From positions 43,863 to 107,862 of the forward strand of contig DASRFA010000049.1 of assembly GCA_035651755.1 (NCBI GenBank): DNA of 64,000 nt, in the 5' to 3' direction. The notes below the pieces were generated by a model. The model ran no database searches, was not told where the DNA came from, and was given only the letters and a program-made list of their open reading frames with translations. This document shows, piece after piece, positions 17,590-25,986 of the stretch; positions within the stretch are counted from its first letter, which is position 1; every line of letters begins with the position of its first letter. The translations under genes and the position numbers were made by a program. This DNA is from DASRFA01 sp035651755 (GTDB lineage Bacteria; Desulfobacterota; Binatia; UBA12015).

Positions 17590-19227
17590 ATGGAGTCCGC
17601 TATTGCCGAGCGCGAACCGCGCGTGATAGTCGTCGCGCCCCTCGTCCCCGGATCGATGATCACCAGCCACGTGCCGCTCGACGGCAATCAGGCGGACGTT
17701 GCCCTCCTTCAGGCGCAGCGCGACCTCTACTTCTGCCTTCTGAACCTCGGCCTGAAGGACGACCTCGAGCCGTTCCTCGACGAGGCGCTCGCCCTCGTCA
17801 CCCGCGCGGTCGGAGCGCATCAGGCCTACCTCGAGCTCGCGCCCCCGGGCGACGACGGCCGAGCGCAGCGCTGGTGCTCGCAGCACGGCTTCTCGCGCGA
17901 GGAGGTCGGACAGGTCCGGCTGAGCCTCTCGCGCGGGATCATCTCGGCGGCGCTCCAATCGGGCGAGACGGTCGTCACGCGCTCCGCGTGCCACGACGCG
18001 CGCTTCGGCAGCCGGGAGAGCGTGCATCGGGGGCGCATCGAGGCCGTCCTCTGTGCGCCGATCGGACAGCGACCGCCGATCGGCGCGATCTACCTCCAGC
18101 GGCGCTTCGAGCCGGGACCGTTCTCGGAAGATGACCGGGCGCGGGTCGAGATCTTCGCTCGCCATCTCGCGCCGTACGCCGACCGGCTGGTCGCGAAGCG
18201 GCTCGCCGCGAAGCGATGCGACCCGACCGGCCCGTTCCGCGAGCGCATGCGGCTCGACGGGGTGGTCGGATCGAGCGCGGCGCTCGCGGAGGTGGTGCGA
18301 GAGATCAGCCTCGTCGCTCCGCTCGACGTGGACGTCTTCCTCACCGGCCAGTCCGGCACGGGGAAGAGCCAGTTCGCGCGCGTCATCCACGACAACAGCC
18401 CGCGCGCCGGCCGCCCGTTCGTCGAGCTCAACTGCGCCGCGATCCCGGAGAGCCTCATCGAGAGCGAGCTCTTCGGCGCGCTGCCCGGCGCGCACTCGAC
18501 GGCGTCGCGTCGCATCGACGGAAAGCTCTCCGCGGCGAACGGCGGCACGCTTCTCCTCGACGAGATCGGCGAGCTGTCGATCGCGGCGCAGGCGAAGCTC
18601 CTCCAGCTCATGCAGTCGCGGATCTACTATCCGCTCGGGAGCGCGAAGCCGGTCCGGGTCGACGTGCGGATCATCGCGGCGACCAACATCGACCTCGAAA
18701 CCTCCGTCAAGGCGGGTCGGTTCCGCGAGGACCTCTACTACCGCCTTGCCGTCCTCCCGATTCGCCTGCCCGCGCTCGCGGAGCGGCGCGACGACATCCC
18801 CGATCTCGCGCGACACTTCTGCGCCCTCGCGTGCAGCCGGCATCGCCTGCCGCGGCTCGAGCTGTCGCCGCAGCTCCTCGACGCGCTCGCCGCATCGGAA
18901 TGGCCGGGCAACATCCGGCAGCTCGCGCACGCCGTCGAGGCGGCCGCGATCCGCGCCGGCGGCGCCGGCCTTCTCCAGGTCGAGAAGTCGCACGTCTTCC
19001 TGTCGTCCGAGCCGACCCGGTCCGGCGACCCGCACGAGCCGCGCGCCGAGCGGAACGGCCGCCGCCTCACGTTCCAGGAGGCGACTCGCCGGTTCCAGGC
19101 GCAGCTGCTGCGCGAAGCCCTGGAAGAGACCGCCTGGAACGTGAACGAGACGGCGCGCCGGCTCGAGATCAACCGCTCTCACGTCTACGCGCTGATCCGC
19201 GGCTTCGGGATCGAGCGCCGGCGGTAG
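17590..19227 (+). CDS. GAF / AAA+ / Fis-type regulator with altered GAFTGA loop
   Basis: A 545-residue bacterial enhancer-binding-protein-like regulator. Residues about 45-205 form a GAF sensor, 224-450 the AAA+ domain (Walker A GQSGTGKSQ, ELNCAAIPESLIESELFG, Walker B GGTLLLDEIGELS, VRIIAATN, FREDLYYRLAV), and about 490-545 a Fis-type HTH (ALEETAWNVNETARRLEINR). The sigma54-contacting GAFTGA is replaced by GAHSTA at residues 300-305 (18487-18504), so activation of sigma54 holoenzyme is doubtful. A later Met at 17656 could also be the start. The next gene starts 48 bp downstream on the same strand, suggesting co-transcription with the kinase. Confidence 0.88.
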   Translation: MESAIAEREPRVIVVAPLVPGSMITSHVPLDGNQADVALLQAQRDLYFCLLNLGLKDDLEPFLDEALALVTRAVGAHQAYLELAPPGDDGRAQRWCSQHGFSREEVGQVRLSLSRGIISAALQSGETVVTRSACHDARFGSRESVHRGRIEAVLCAPIGQRPPIGAIYLQRRFEPGPFSEDDRARVEIFARHLAPYADRLVAKRLAAKRCDPTGPFRERMRLDGVVGSSAALAEVVREISLVAPLDVDVFLTGQSGTGKSQFARVIHDNSPRAGRPFVELNCAAIPESLIESELFGALPGAHSTASRRIDGKLSAANGGTLLLDEIGELSIAAQAKLLQLMQSRIYYPLGSAKPVRVDVRIIAATNIDLETSVKAGRFREDLYYRLAVLPIRLPALAERRDDIPDLARHFCALACSRHRLPRLELSPQLLDALAASEWPGNIRQLAHAVEAAAIRAGGAGLLQVEKSHVFLSSEPTRSGDPHEPRAERNGRRLTFQEATRRFQAQLLREALEETAWNVNETARRLEINRSHVYALIRGFGIERRR

Positions 19228-19275
19228 GCTCGGAGGCGAAGCGGGACCGGACGCCGGCTTCTCGAATGTAGACGC

Positions 19276-22200
19276 GTGTCCGGAATCTCCGACGCAAAGG
19301 CACGAGGCCTCGCGATCCGAAGAGCGGAAGCGGCGCGCCTCGCCGACCCCGCGTTCGAGGCGAAAGCTCCGCCCGCCGGCTCCTCGATCGAGATGCCGGG
19401 GCTCCCGTCCCGCTATCGCGTCGGCGCGGTCCTCGCGGACACGCGGCGGAAGCGGATCCACCTCGCGACCGACACGGTCCTCGGCCGTGAGGTCGTCGTC
19501 GCCGCGATCGACGCGCGTGCCGACTCGGCCGATCCCGGCTCGACCGAGCACCCGGAGGTGCAGGCGCATCTCTTGCTCGGCGACCACCCGAACATCGCGA
19601 CGGTCTACGAGACGGTGGAGACGTCCGAGAAGCTGCTGGTCGTCAGCCGCTACTACGAGGGCGGCGACCTCGCGACGTATCTCGACGAGTGTCCCGAGCG
19701 GCGTCCGCCGCTCGAGAAGGCGGTCGAGATCGCGGTACACGTGTGCCGCGGGCTCGAGCACGCGCACGGCCGCGGAGTCGTTCACGGCGACGTCAAGCCC
19801 GAGAACATCTTCCTGAGCGGCGATGCGGGCACCGCGGTGCTGGGAGACTTCGGCCTCGCATCCATCGAGCGCGGCGGCGAGCGAACGTTCGATGAAGCGT
19901 GGGCCGAGCTCGACGGCACGCCCGCGTACATGGCTCCGGAGCGGATCGGCGGCGGCACCGTCGAGGCGCGCTCGGATCTCTACGCGCTCGGCTGCGTCCT
20001 CTACGAGATGGCGACCGGCACGCGGCCGTTCGGCGACGGCGACGCGACCGAGATGCTGCGCCGGCACGAGCTCGTCGTCCCGGAAGCACCCGTCTTCCGG
20101 AACCCCGCGATCCCGATCGCGTTGAACGATCTCATCCTGAAGCTGCTCGCGAAGGACCCGGAAGCGCGTCCCTCGTCGAGCCGCGACGTGCGCGCCGCGC
20201 TCGAGGGCATCTTCTTCACGCAGATCCCGGTCGCCGCCGACTTCGACCCGGAGGCGGTCCCCGATGTCGGCAGCGCGGCGGAGCCGCCGCTCGTAGGGCG
20301 CGATTCGGAGCTCGAGGTGCTGCTGCGAGCGCTCGGCCGCGCCGAGACCGGGAGGCCGAGCGTCGCACTCGTCGCGGGCGAGCCCGGCATCGGCAAGACC
20401 CGGCTCCTCCACGAGCTCCGGCGGCGCGCCGAGGCGCGCGGCGCCTTGACGCTCTTCGGCGAGGGCCGGAACGACGCGCCGATCCCGTACCACGCGGTCG
20501 TCGATGCCCTGCTGCCGATCGCCGGCCACCTCGCGGACCTTCCGATCGAGGACGCACGCCACGTGCGCCGCCTCCTCCAGATCGACGATCCCGGGTCGGC
20601 GGCGGACGGCCGCTCCGAGCCCGACCGCGACCGCGCGTTCATCGCGGTCGCGCGCGCTCTCCTCGCGATCTCGCAGCGCCGTCCGATCGTCGTCGTCCTG
20701 GACGACCTGCACTGGGCCGACTCGGCGTCGATCGACCTCCTGGGAGACCTGGCGCTTCGGCTGGCGGGCGTGTCGACCCGCGCCGAGGGCCGCGTGCTCG
20801 TCGTCGCCGCGTTCCGGACGGTCGAGGACGACCATCCGCTATCGCGCGTCGCGCACCGCATGGACGAGGAGGTGGATCACGAGCGCCTCGTGCTCGGCCC
20901 GCTCGACGAGGCCGCGATCCACGAGGCTCTCGCCGGGATCGGCGTCGCGCGCCCCTCGAGCGAGCTCGTTCACACGATCCGGAAGAACACCCACGGAAAT
21001 CCACTGTTCATTCGGGAGCTCGTGGCATACCTGGAGCGCCGCGGAGCGCTCGCGAACGGCGGCGCGAGCCGGCTGGCCGCGATGCTCGCGGCCGACGTCT
21101 CGGTCCCGGCGACGATCGGAACGGCGATCGCGATGCGCGCGCGGAACCTCGGGCGTCCCGCGCGGGAGCTCGTCTCGACCGCCGCGATCCTCGGCGGGCG
21201 GTTCCAGGTCGACACGCTCGCCGCGGTCATCGACCGACCGGCGAGCGTGCTCGCGCCGTTGCTCGACGAGGCGGTGCGGAAGGGCGTGCTGCACGCGGAC
21301 GCGGCGCGCGCGTATCGCTTCTCCCACCCGCTCGTCCACGAAGTGCTCTACCGCTCGACGCCGTCCGAGCAGCGCGAGGCGCTGCACCTCGAGATCGCGC
21401 GAACGCTTCGGCGACTCCGCGGCGCCGGGAGCGACGCGTCCGTCATCGAGGTCGCCCATCACCTGCTGCGCGCGGGGAAGGAGGCGACTTCTTCCGACGA
21501 CGTCGTCTCCTTTTCCAGAATGGCCGGCGAGCGCGCGCTCGCGAGCTACGCCTGGTGCGAGGCGGCGGACTTCCTCCTCGCGGCGATCGAGGCCGGCGAG
21601 GCGACCGGCGAGCTGTCGGTCGGCGAGCGCGCCGAGCTGCACCGGCAGATCGGCTACGCGTACTTCAATCGCTACGACGCCGAGTCGTGCCTCAGGCACT
21701 TCGACGCCGCCGTGAGCGGCTTCCGCGAAGCGGACGACGCGGTCGGCCTCGCGCGGGCCCTCACCGACCGAACCCGCACCGCGGTCGTGTTCGGACGCGT
21801 CAACTACGGAGCGCTGGCCGACGTCCGACCGCTCGAGGACGCGCTCCAGCGCCTCCCGGCGAACCAGTCGCTCCTGCGCGCGCGCGTCCTCGGGACGCTG
21901 GCGGAAGCGTACTGGGGCGCGCTGCAATCGTCGCGCGCCCTCGCGCTCTCGAGCGAGGCGATCGACCTCGCGCGCGCGGGGCGCGACGATCGCCTGTGCG
22001 CAGAGCTGAGCCTCCGGGTCGCGATGTCGCACCTGCAGAGCCTTCGCCTGCGCGAAGCTCTGGACGCATGGTCCGCCGGACTCCACCACGCGCGACGCGC
22101 CGGCGACCTCCTCGGCGTCGAGCGCTGCCTGCACCGAATCCCGCTCGTCCTGTTCCAGATGGGCCGGCTCGACGAGGCGACCGCGACCGTCGTCGAGGCG

Positions 22201-23019
22201 CAATCGGTGAACTCGCTCGTCGGCAACACCGGCGACGCGTCGTGGGCGCTCGCGCTGCTCGCCGGCGTCGCGGTCGTCCGCGGCGACGTCGAGTCCGCCG
22301 AGCGACATGCGCTCGATGCGATCGCGCTCTCACGGCGCGCGCACTACCCGTGGTCCGGCTCGTACGCGCTCACCTCGCTCGCCGCGGCGCGCGCGCTGCG
22401 AAGCGACTGGGAGGGCGCGCGTCAAGCCGTGCGCTCGACGATCGAGCCGGGCTACCTGATCGAAGATCCCTCCGCGTTCCAATCCGGCTGCGAGCAGCAT
22501 CTCCTGCTGCTCGACGCGTACGAGGAGGGCCGCCTCTTTCCCGATGCCCGGATCGCGGAGCTCGCGACGCCGCCGACCGACGACACGGGCTTCGACATCG
22601 CGGTCGTTCCCAAGCTGTGCGCGCACGTGGAGATCGCGCACGCGGCGCAGCGTCCGGACTTGATCGACGGCGTGCCGGCCGCGCTCGCGCGCGCGCGCGA
22701 GCGCGGCGTCGTCTTCTCGATCGGATGGCCGCATCTCCTCGTGCGCATCGAGGGGCTGGCCGCCTTCTTGCAACGCCGCTGGGTCGAAGCCGAGCAGTAC
22801 TTCGAAGAGGCTTCGCGACTCAGCCGGTCGCTCGGGGCCCGCCCGGAAGGCGCACGGACGGCGATCGATTACGCGGAGATGCTGACCGTCCGAAACGAGC
22901 CCGAAGATCGAATGCGGGCAACGCTGATCTTGGAGGAGGCCGCGGAGCAGATTCGTGGGTACTGCCATGACACCGAACGCCTGCGCGCGGACAAGCTCGC
23001 GGCGTTCCTGGTTTCCTGA
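19276..23019 (+). CDS. Atypical Ser/Thr protein kinase fused to AAA ATPase and TPR repeats
   Basis: A 1247-residue signalling protein. Residues about 47-315 are a Hanks-type kinase: catalytic loop HGDVKPEN (170-177), DFG at 191-193, YMAPERIGG, and DLYALGCVLYEMATGTRPF. The glycine loop is absent (VLADTRRKR) and the VAIK Lys is Asp79, while Lys59 lies in the beta-2 position. Residues about 335-640 are a STAND-like ATPase (VGRDSELEVL, Walker A GEPGIGKTR, Walker B VVLDDLHWADS); the remainder is helical repeat. It probably integrates a signal into phosphorylation together with the neighbouring GAF/AAA+ regulator. GTG at 19276 is the only start before the kinase region except ATG 19393. Confidence 0.87.
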   Translation: MSGISDAKARGLAIRRAEAARLADPAFEAKAPPAGSSIEMPGLPSRYRVGAVLADTRRKRIHLATDTVLGREVVVAAIDARADSADPGSTEHPEVQAHLLLGDHPNIATVYETVETSEKLLVVSRYYEGGDLATYLDECPERRPPLEKAVEIAVHVCRGLEHAHGRGVVHGDVKPENIFLSGDAGTAVLGDFGLASIERGGERTFDEAWAELDGTPAYMAPERIGGGTVEARSDLYALGCVLYEMATGTRPFGDGDATEMLRRHELVVPEAPVFRNPAIPIALNDLILKLLAKDPEARPSSSRDVRAALEGIFFTQIPVAADFDPEAVPDVGSAAEPPLVGRDSELEVLLRALGRAETGRPSVALVAGEPGIGKTRLLHELRRRAEARGALTLFGEGRNDAPIPYHAVVDALLPIAGHLADLPIEDARHVRRLLQIDDPGSAADGRSEPDRDRAFIAVARALLAISQRRPIVVVLDDLHWADSASIDLLGDLALRLAGVSTRAEGRVLVVAAFRTVEDDHPLSRVAHRMDEEVDHERLVLGPLDEAAIHEALAGIGVARPSSELVHTIRKNTHGNPLFIRELVAYLERRGALANGGASRLAAMLAADVSVPATIGTAIAMRARNLGRPARELVSTAAILGGRFQVDTLAAVIDRPASVLAPLLDEAVRKGVLHADAARAYRFSHPLVHEVLYRSTPSEQREALHLEIARTLRRLRGAGSDASVIEVAHHLLRAGKEATSSDDVVSFSRMAGERALASYAWCEAADFLLAAIEAGEATGELSVGERAELHRQIGYAYFNRYDAESCLRHFDAAVSGFREADDAVGLARALTDRTRTAVVFGRVNYGALADVRPLEDALQRLPANQSLLRARVLGTLAEAYWGALQSSRALALSSEAIDLARAGRDDRLCAELSLRVAMSHLQSLRLREALDAWSAGLHHARRAGDLLGVERCLHRIPLVLFQMGRLDEATATVVEAQSVNSLVGNTGDASWALALLAGVAVVRGDVESAERHALDAIALSRRAHYPWSGSYALTSLAAARALRSDWEGARQAVRSTIEPGYLIEDPSAFQSGCEQHLLLLDAYEEGRLFPDARIAELATPPTDDTGFDIAVVPKLCAHVEIAHAAQRPDLIDGVPAALARARERGVVFSIGWPHLLVRIEGLAAFLQRRWVEAEQYFEEASRLSRSLGARPEGARTAIDYAEMLTVRNEPEDRMRATLILEEAAEQIRGYCHDTERLRADKLAAFLVS

Positions 23020-23048
23020 CCCGAGCGGCCAGGAGAGGGGATCATGTC

Positions 23049-23612
23049 ATGCCCGAGTCTCTGTTCCTCATCACCAAGGGCAGGATCATCACCAACGCAG
23101 ACCTGAACCTGAGACACCCCACACACGCGCTGTACGAGGGATTGCGCGCCATTCCGCGCATGAGCGATCGCGCCGCGCTGCCGGAGTTCGGCGTGCTCCG
23201 CGAGAGCGACAAGCCGCACGTCGACGACGAGTTCTTCGGGAAGAAGTGGTGGCCGGAGATCCAGCACAAGGAGGACATCGTCCGTGAGGGCTACCTGAAG
23301 GCGATGAAGCTGAGCCTCGCGCACGCGATCCAGAAGCCGATCGTCTCGTACTGGATCACCGGCCTTCCGAAGTTCGAGGTGATGGTCGCCGAGTCGGATC
23401 ACCAGATCACGGTCTTCCTGCTGACGCCGCTGCCGCCGGAGCCGCAGCTGCCGCCGGCCGAGAAGACCTACGACGAGAACCTCTGGCTGATCGCAGCCGA
23501 GGAGCGCATCGCCGAGCTGCGGGACGCCCACCCCGCGGCCTACGAGATGGCGAAGCTCGAGGAGCCGACGACGACCGTCGGCATCCGCTGCTTGCGCGCG
23601 AAAGGATTCTGA
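23049..23612 (+). CDS. Hypothetical protein
   Basis: A 187-residue soluble protein without signal peptide or membrane segment. I recognise no family. It has an alpha/beta-like pattern with a central ITGLPKFEVMVAESDHQITVFLLTPLPPE, and a Pro-rich turn, followed by a charged helix (IAAEERIAELRDAHPAAYEMAKLEE). GGAGAGGGG lies about 10 bp before ATG at 23049. It is 29 bp downstream of the kinase gene and probably the last gene of that operon; a strong inverted repeat follows its stop at 11 bp. Confidence 0.7.
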   Translation: MPESLFLITKGRIITNADLNLRHPTHALYEGLRAIPRMSDRAALPEFGVLRESDKPHVDDEFFGKKWWPEIQHKEDIVREGYLKAMKLSLAHAIQKPIVSYWITGLPKFEVMVAESDHQITVFLLTPLPPEPQLPPAEKTYDENLWLIAAEERIAELRDAHPAAYEMAKLEEPTTTVGIRCLRAKGF

Positions 23613-23622
23613 CCGAGGGCAC

Positions 23623-23692
23623 GGCGCCCGGCATGTGCGCGCGGGACGGTGGATCGCGCGGTCGACCGCGCCGGACGCGCATGCCGGGCGCC
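23623..23692. repeat. Nested inverted repeats after 23612
   Basis: Outer arms GGCGCCCGGCATG (23623-23635) and CATGCCGGGCGCC (23680-23692) match perfectly over 13 bp. Inside them lies a perfect 16-bp palindrome GCGCGGTCGACCGCGC (23656-23671). It may terminate the kinase operon or be part of a mobile or regulatory element; the surrounding 23613-24002 contains no gene. Confidence 0.6.
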
Positions 23693-23905
23693 GGTTCGGG
23701 CGTCGCCGTCGGTCGACGGGACTCGGCTCGCCGCCAGGCACCGCGGATCGCCAGGCCTGCGCGGGAGCGGCGACCACCGCGGGGGTGCGTCCTCGCGGCG
23801 TCGTCCCCCCGCGCAGACGCCGGCGACTACCAAATGGTGGTCGCGAAACGAACGAGAGTGAACGCGTGCGAGCCGCGACGTCGACCGGGGTTCTACCCGC
23901 AACCA

Positions 23906-23945
23906 TTTCTCCGCCGTTTCTCGTCTTTCTCCGCCGTTTCTCGTC
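23906..23945. repeat. Two perfect 20-bp tandem repeats, pyrimidine-rich
   Basis: The unit TTTCTCCGCCGTTTCTCGTC is present twice in tandem (23906-23925 and 23926-23945). Each unit holds two TTTCTC motifs, so TTTCTC recurs at 23906, 23917, 23926 and 23937 (spacings 11, 9, 11). It lies about 57 bp before the methyltransferase remnant. Confidence 0.7.
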
Positions 23946-24002
23946 GCTCCAGGCGTGAGGCTTCTCCTTCCATCGTGAGGGGCCGCCTCGCGCCTGCTGC
24001 GC

Positions 24003-24213
24003 ATGGACACCACGATCGGGGACGAGCTCGCGACGACCGCCGCGCTCGAGGAGCGGCTCGTCGCCGCGACGACCGGCGCGCTCGAGCTGTTCGGCGTCCA
24101 TCTCGGCGATCGGGGCGGCATCGACGCGCGCTACGCGCGCGAATGGCTCGAGCAGCAAGCGGTCGCCGGGATCCTCGGGGTCGACGTCGCGCGCCTTTCA
24201 GCGGGCGATCGGC
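24003..24213 (+). pseudogene. Remnant of a SAM-dependent methyltransferase
   Basis: An open frame from ATG 24003 reads DELATTAALEERLVAATTG, ALELFGVHLGDR and then YAREWLEQQAVAGIL. These are the N-terminal dimerisation helices of class I methyltransferases of the type with 'Y.REWLEQQA.AG'. The segment that normally separates LGDR from the YAREWLEQQA helix is missing (junction near 24117), and all SAM-binding sequence after AGIL is gone where the convergent gene ends at 24214. Internal deletion plus truncation indicates a decayed gene. Confidence 0.6.
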
Positions 24214-25782
24214 TCAGCTCCCCACGAAGCGCACCGGCGGCATGGCCGCGACGCAGCCGCCGTCGGGCGCGTGCGACGGATCGTCGACGAACGCGGCCAT
24301 CAGCTGCATCGCGCAGCTCGGCTCGCCATCGCTCCCGGCCTGCTGTGTGAGGACGACGTGGCCGAAGCCCGGGAACTGGAAGAGGTGGCTGTTCGGGAGC
24401 GTCTCGGCGGCGAGGCGACCGTACGCGGGCGGCGTATTCGGGTCGTACTCGCCTGCGAAGACGAGCGTCGGGACCTCGCTGTGGACCGGCTCCTTCTCGA
24501 CCGGGTCGGGCTCGGGCAGCCCGAAGTGCGGGCACGCTCGCATCCACGCGTCGGGCACCGCGAACGCGTGCGCGATCCTCGGCTCCACCATCGCTTGCTC
24601 CGCTGCGGCGCGAGCGGGATCGATGAACGGCTCCGCCTCGTTGCAGAGCACGGCGTTCTGGACACCCGGGGAGTAGAGCGCCGGAGCCGCGACCGCACCG
24701 AGCGCGACCGTCAGCAGCGACGTGTCGCCGGCCGCCGTGGTGGTGACGAAGATCGGCAGGAACGGGATCAGCCGGGCGCTCTGGAAGGCGGACTCGGCGA
24801 GCCGGATCAGGCGGTCGCCGTTGATGATGACCGGGAACGGCTCGTTCGTCTCCGGATCGGTCGGGTGGACCGTGAGCGGCTCGCGGTCGAGCCGATCGAC
24901 GAGGTCGAACGTCGCCCGCCGGAGGTTCGGGTAGGTGCGATTGCAGTCGGGGTCCGCAGCGCACCCGTCGAGCACGCGTTCGAACGACTGCTCGACCGCG
25001 CTTCCCGTCTTGACGAACGGCGCCTGCGGCGGAACGACGGAGTCGAGCACGGCGCTCCGGATGCGCGCCGCCGGGAGGTCGCGCAGGGCCGTCAACGCGA
25101 CGCGCGTGCCGTACGAGAGGCCGTAAAGGTTGAAGCGGTCGTACCCGAGCGCGGTCATCAGGTCGGCGATGTCGCGCGCGGTCGCCGCGCTCGAGTAGCC
25201 GGCGAGGTCGTTGCCCTCGCGCACGAGGCGGTCGTTGCAGGCGATGAAGATGGTCGTGTCGATGTCGGCGTCCTCGTCGGTCGTCGTGAGGATGCCGAGC
25301 GCGTCGCGGTAGCGCTGCACCTCCGGACAGCCGAGCGCCGGCTGCGAGCGGCCGCTGCCGCGCTGGTCGAAGATCACGATGTCGCGCTTCGACTGGATGG
25401 GCGCGGCGAAATCGGCGGTCCACGTCGGGAGGATGCCGTCGAGCGCCCACTGTCCCGGACCGCCGCTCAGGAGAACGAGCGGGTCGGGCTCCGGATCCGC
25501 TCCTGTGGCGGCCAGCTTGACGACCGCGAGCCGGATCGTCCGGCCTTCCGGACGGCTCCGGTTCTCCGGCACCGTGAGCCACCCGCACGCGACGTTCGCC
25601 GGATCCTGACCGTCCGGTATCTCGATCTCGCAGGCCGCGGGCTCGAAGGTCGCGACGAAGGGAGGGGTCGCGCCGTCCCCGCCCTTGCCGCCGCAGGCCG
25701 CCGAGAAAACGCACCCCGCGACGAGAGCAAGGGCCGCCGCCGTGCGGCGACGCGAGGCCTGGGCGGTGTTCGGGACTGTCAT
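24214..25782 (-). CDS. Exported alpha/beta hydrolase with TAP-like C-terminal domain
   Basis: A 522-residue lipoprotein-type hydrolase. The N-terminus TAAALALVAGCVFSAACGGKGG has two candidate lipobox Cys. The hydrolase core contains VLLSGGPGQ (oxyanion region), FDQRGSGRS, nucleophile Ser in YGLSYGTR, acid in VFAGEYDPNTPP and His in PGFGHVVLT. The TAP-like C-terminal domain and length match tripeptidyl aminopeptidase / SlpD-type exported proteases, which release N-terminal peptides or hydrolyse amides. ATG 25782 has AGGAG 9 bp upstream. It is divergent from the acyl-CoA dehydrogenase operon. Confidence 0.9.
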   Translation of the reverse strand: MTVPNTAQASRRRTAAALALVAGCVFSAACGGKGGDGATPPFVATFEPAACEIEIPDGQDPANVACGWLTVPENRSRPEGRTIRLAVVKLAATGADPEPDPLVLLSGGPGQWALDGILPTWTADFAAPIQSKRDIVIFDQRGSGRSQPALGCPEVQRYRDALGILTTTDEDADIDTTIFIACNDRLVREGNDLAGYSSAATARDIADLMTALGYDRFNLYGLSYGTRVALTALRDLPAARIRSAVLDSVVPPQAPFVKTGSAVEQSFERVLDGCAADPDCNRTYPNLRRATFDLVDRLDREPLTVHPTDPETNEPFPVIINGDRLIRLAESAFQSARLIPFLPIFVTTTAAGDTSLLTVALGAVAAPALYSPGVQNAVLCNEAEPFIDPARAAAEQAMVEPRIAHAFAVPDAWMRACPHFGLPEPDPVEKEPVHSEVPTLVFAGEYDPNTPPAYGRLAAETLPNSHLFQFPGFGHVVLTQQAGSDGEPSCAMQLMAAFVDDPSHAPDGGCVAAMPPVRFVGS

Positions 25783-25875
25783 CGTCGTTTCTCCTGGTGC
25801 CGCGCGCGGGCGGCTTTCGGCCCCTTCCGACGGCGCGGAACGTACTCGGGCGAGCGCTCGGAAGTCTTGGGCAAA

Positions 25876-25894
25876 CTCAGGGATTTCTCAGGGA
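25876..25894. repeat. CTCAGGGA direct repeat with 11-bp period
   Basis: CTCAGGGA occurs at 25876-25883 and 25887-25894, one helical turn apart, in the 204-bp divergent region between the TAP-type hydrolase and acyl-CoA dehydrogenase genes. A binding site for a tandem-binding regulator is possible; nothing else stands out in this gap. Confidence 0.35.
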
Positions 25895-25986
25895 AGTGGC
25901 CCGAGAACCGCCCGGCGGCGAGGCGTGTCACGAGACGGCGATCGTGCGATGGTATTGCGCTCGATCGTTCGGCACGGAGGAGCGCG

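Noticed and set aside
17583..17600. TTGGCAC as a sigma54 -24 box before the GAF/AAA+ gene
   Set aside because: The GC expected 10 bp after GG is absent at 17597-17598, so the -24/-12 spacing fails.
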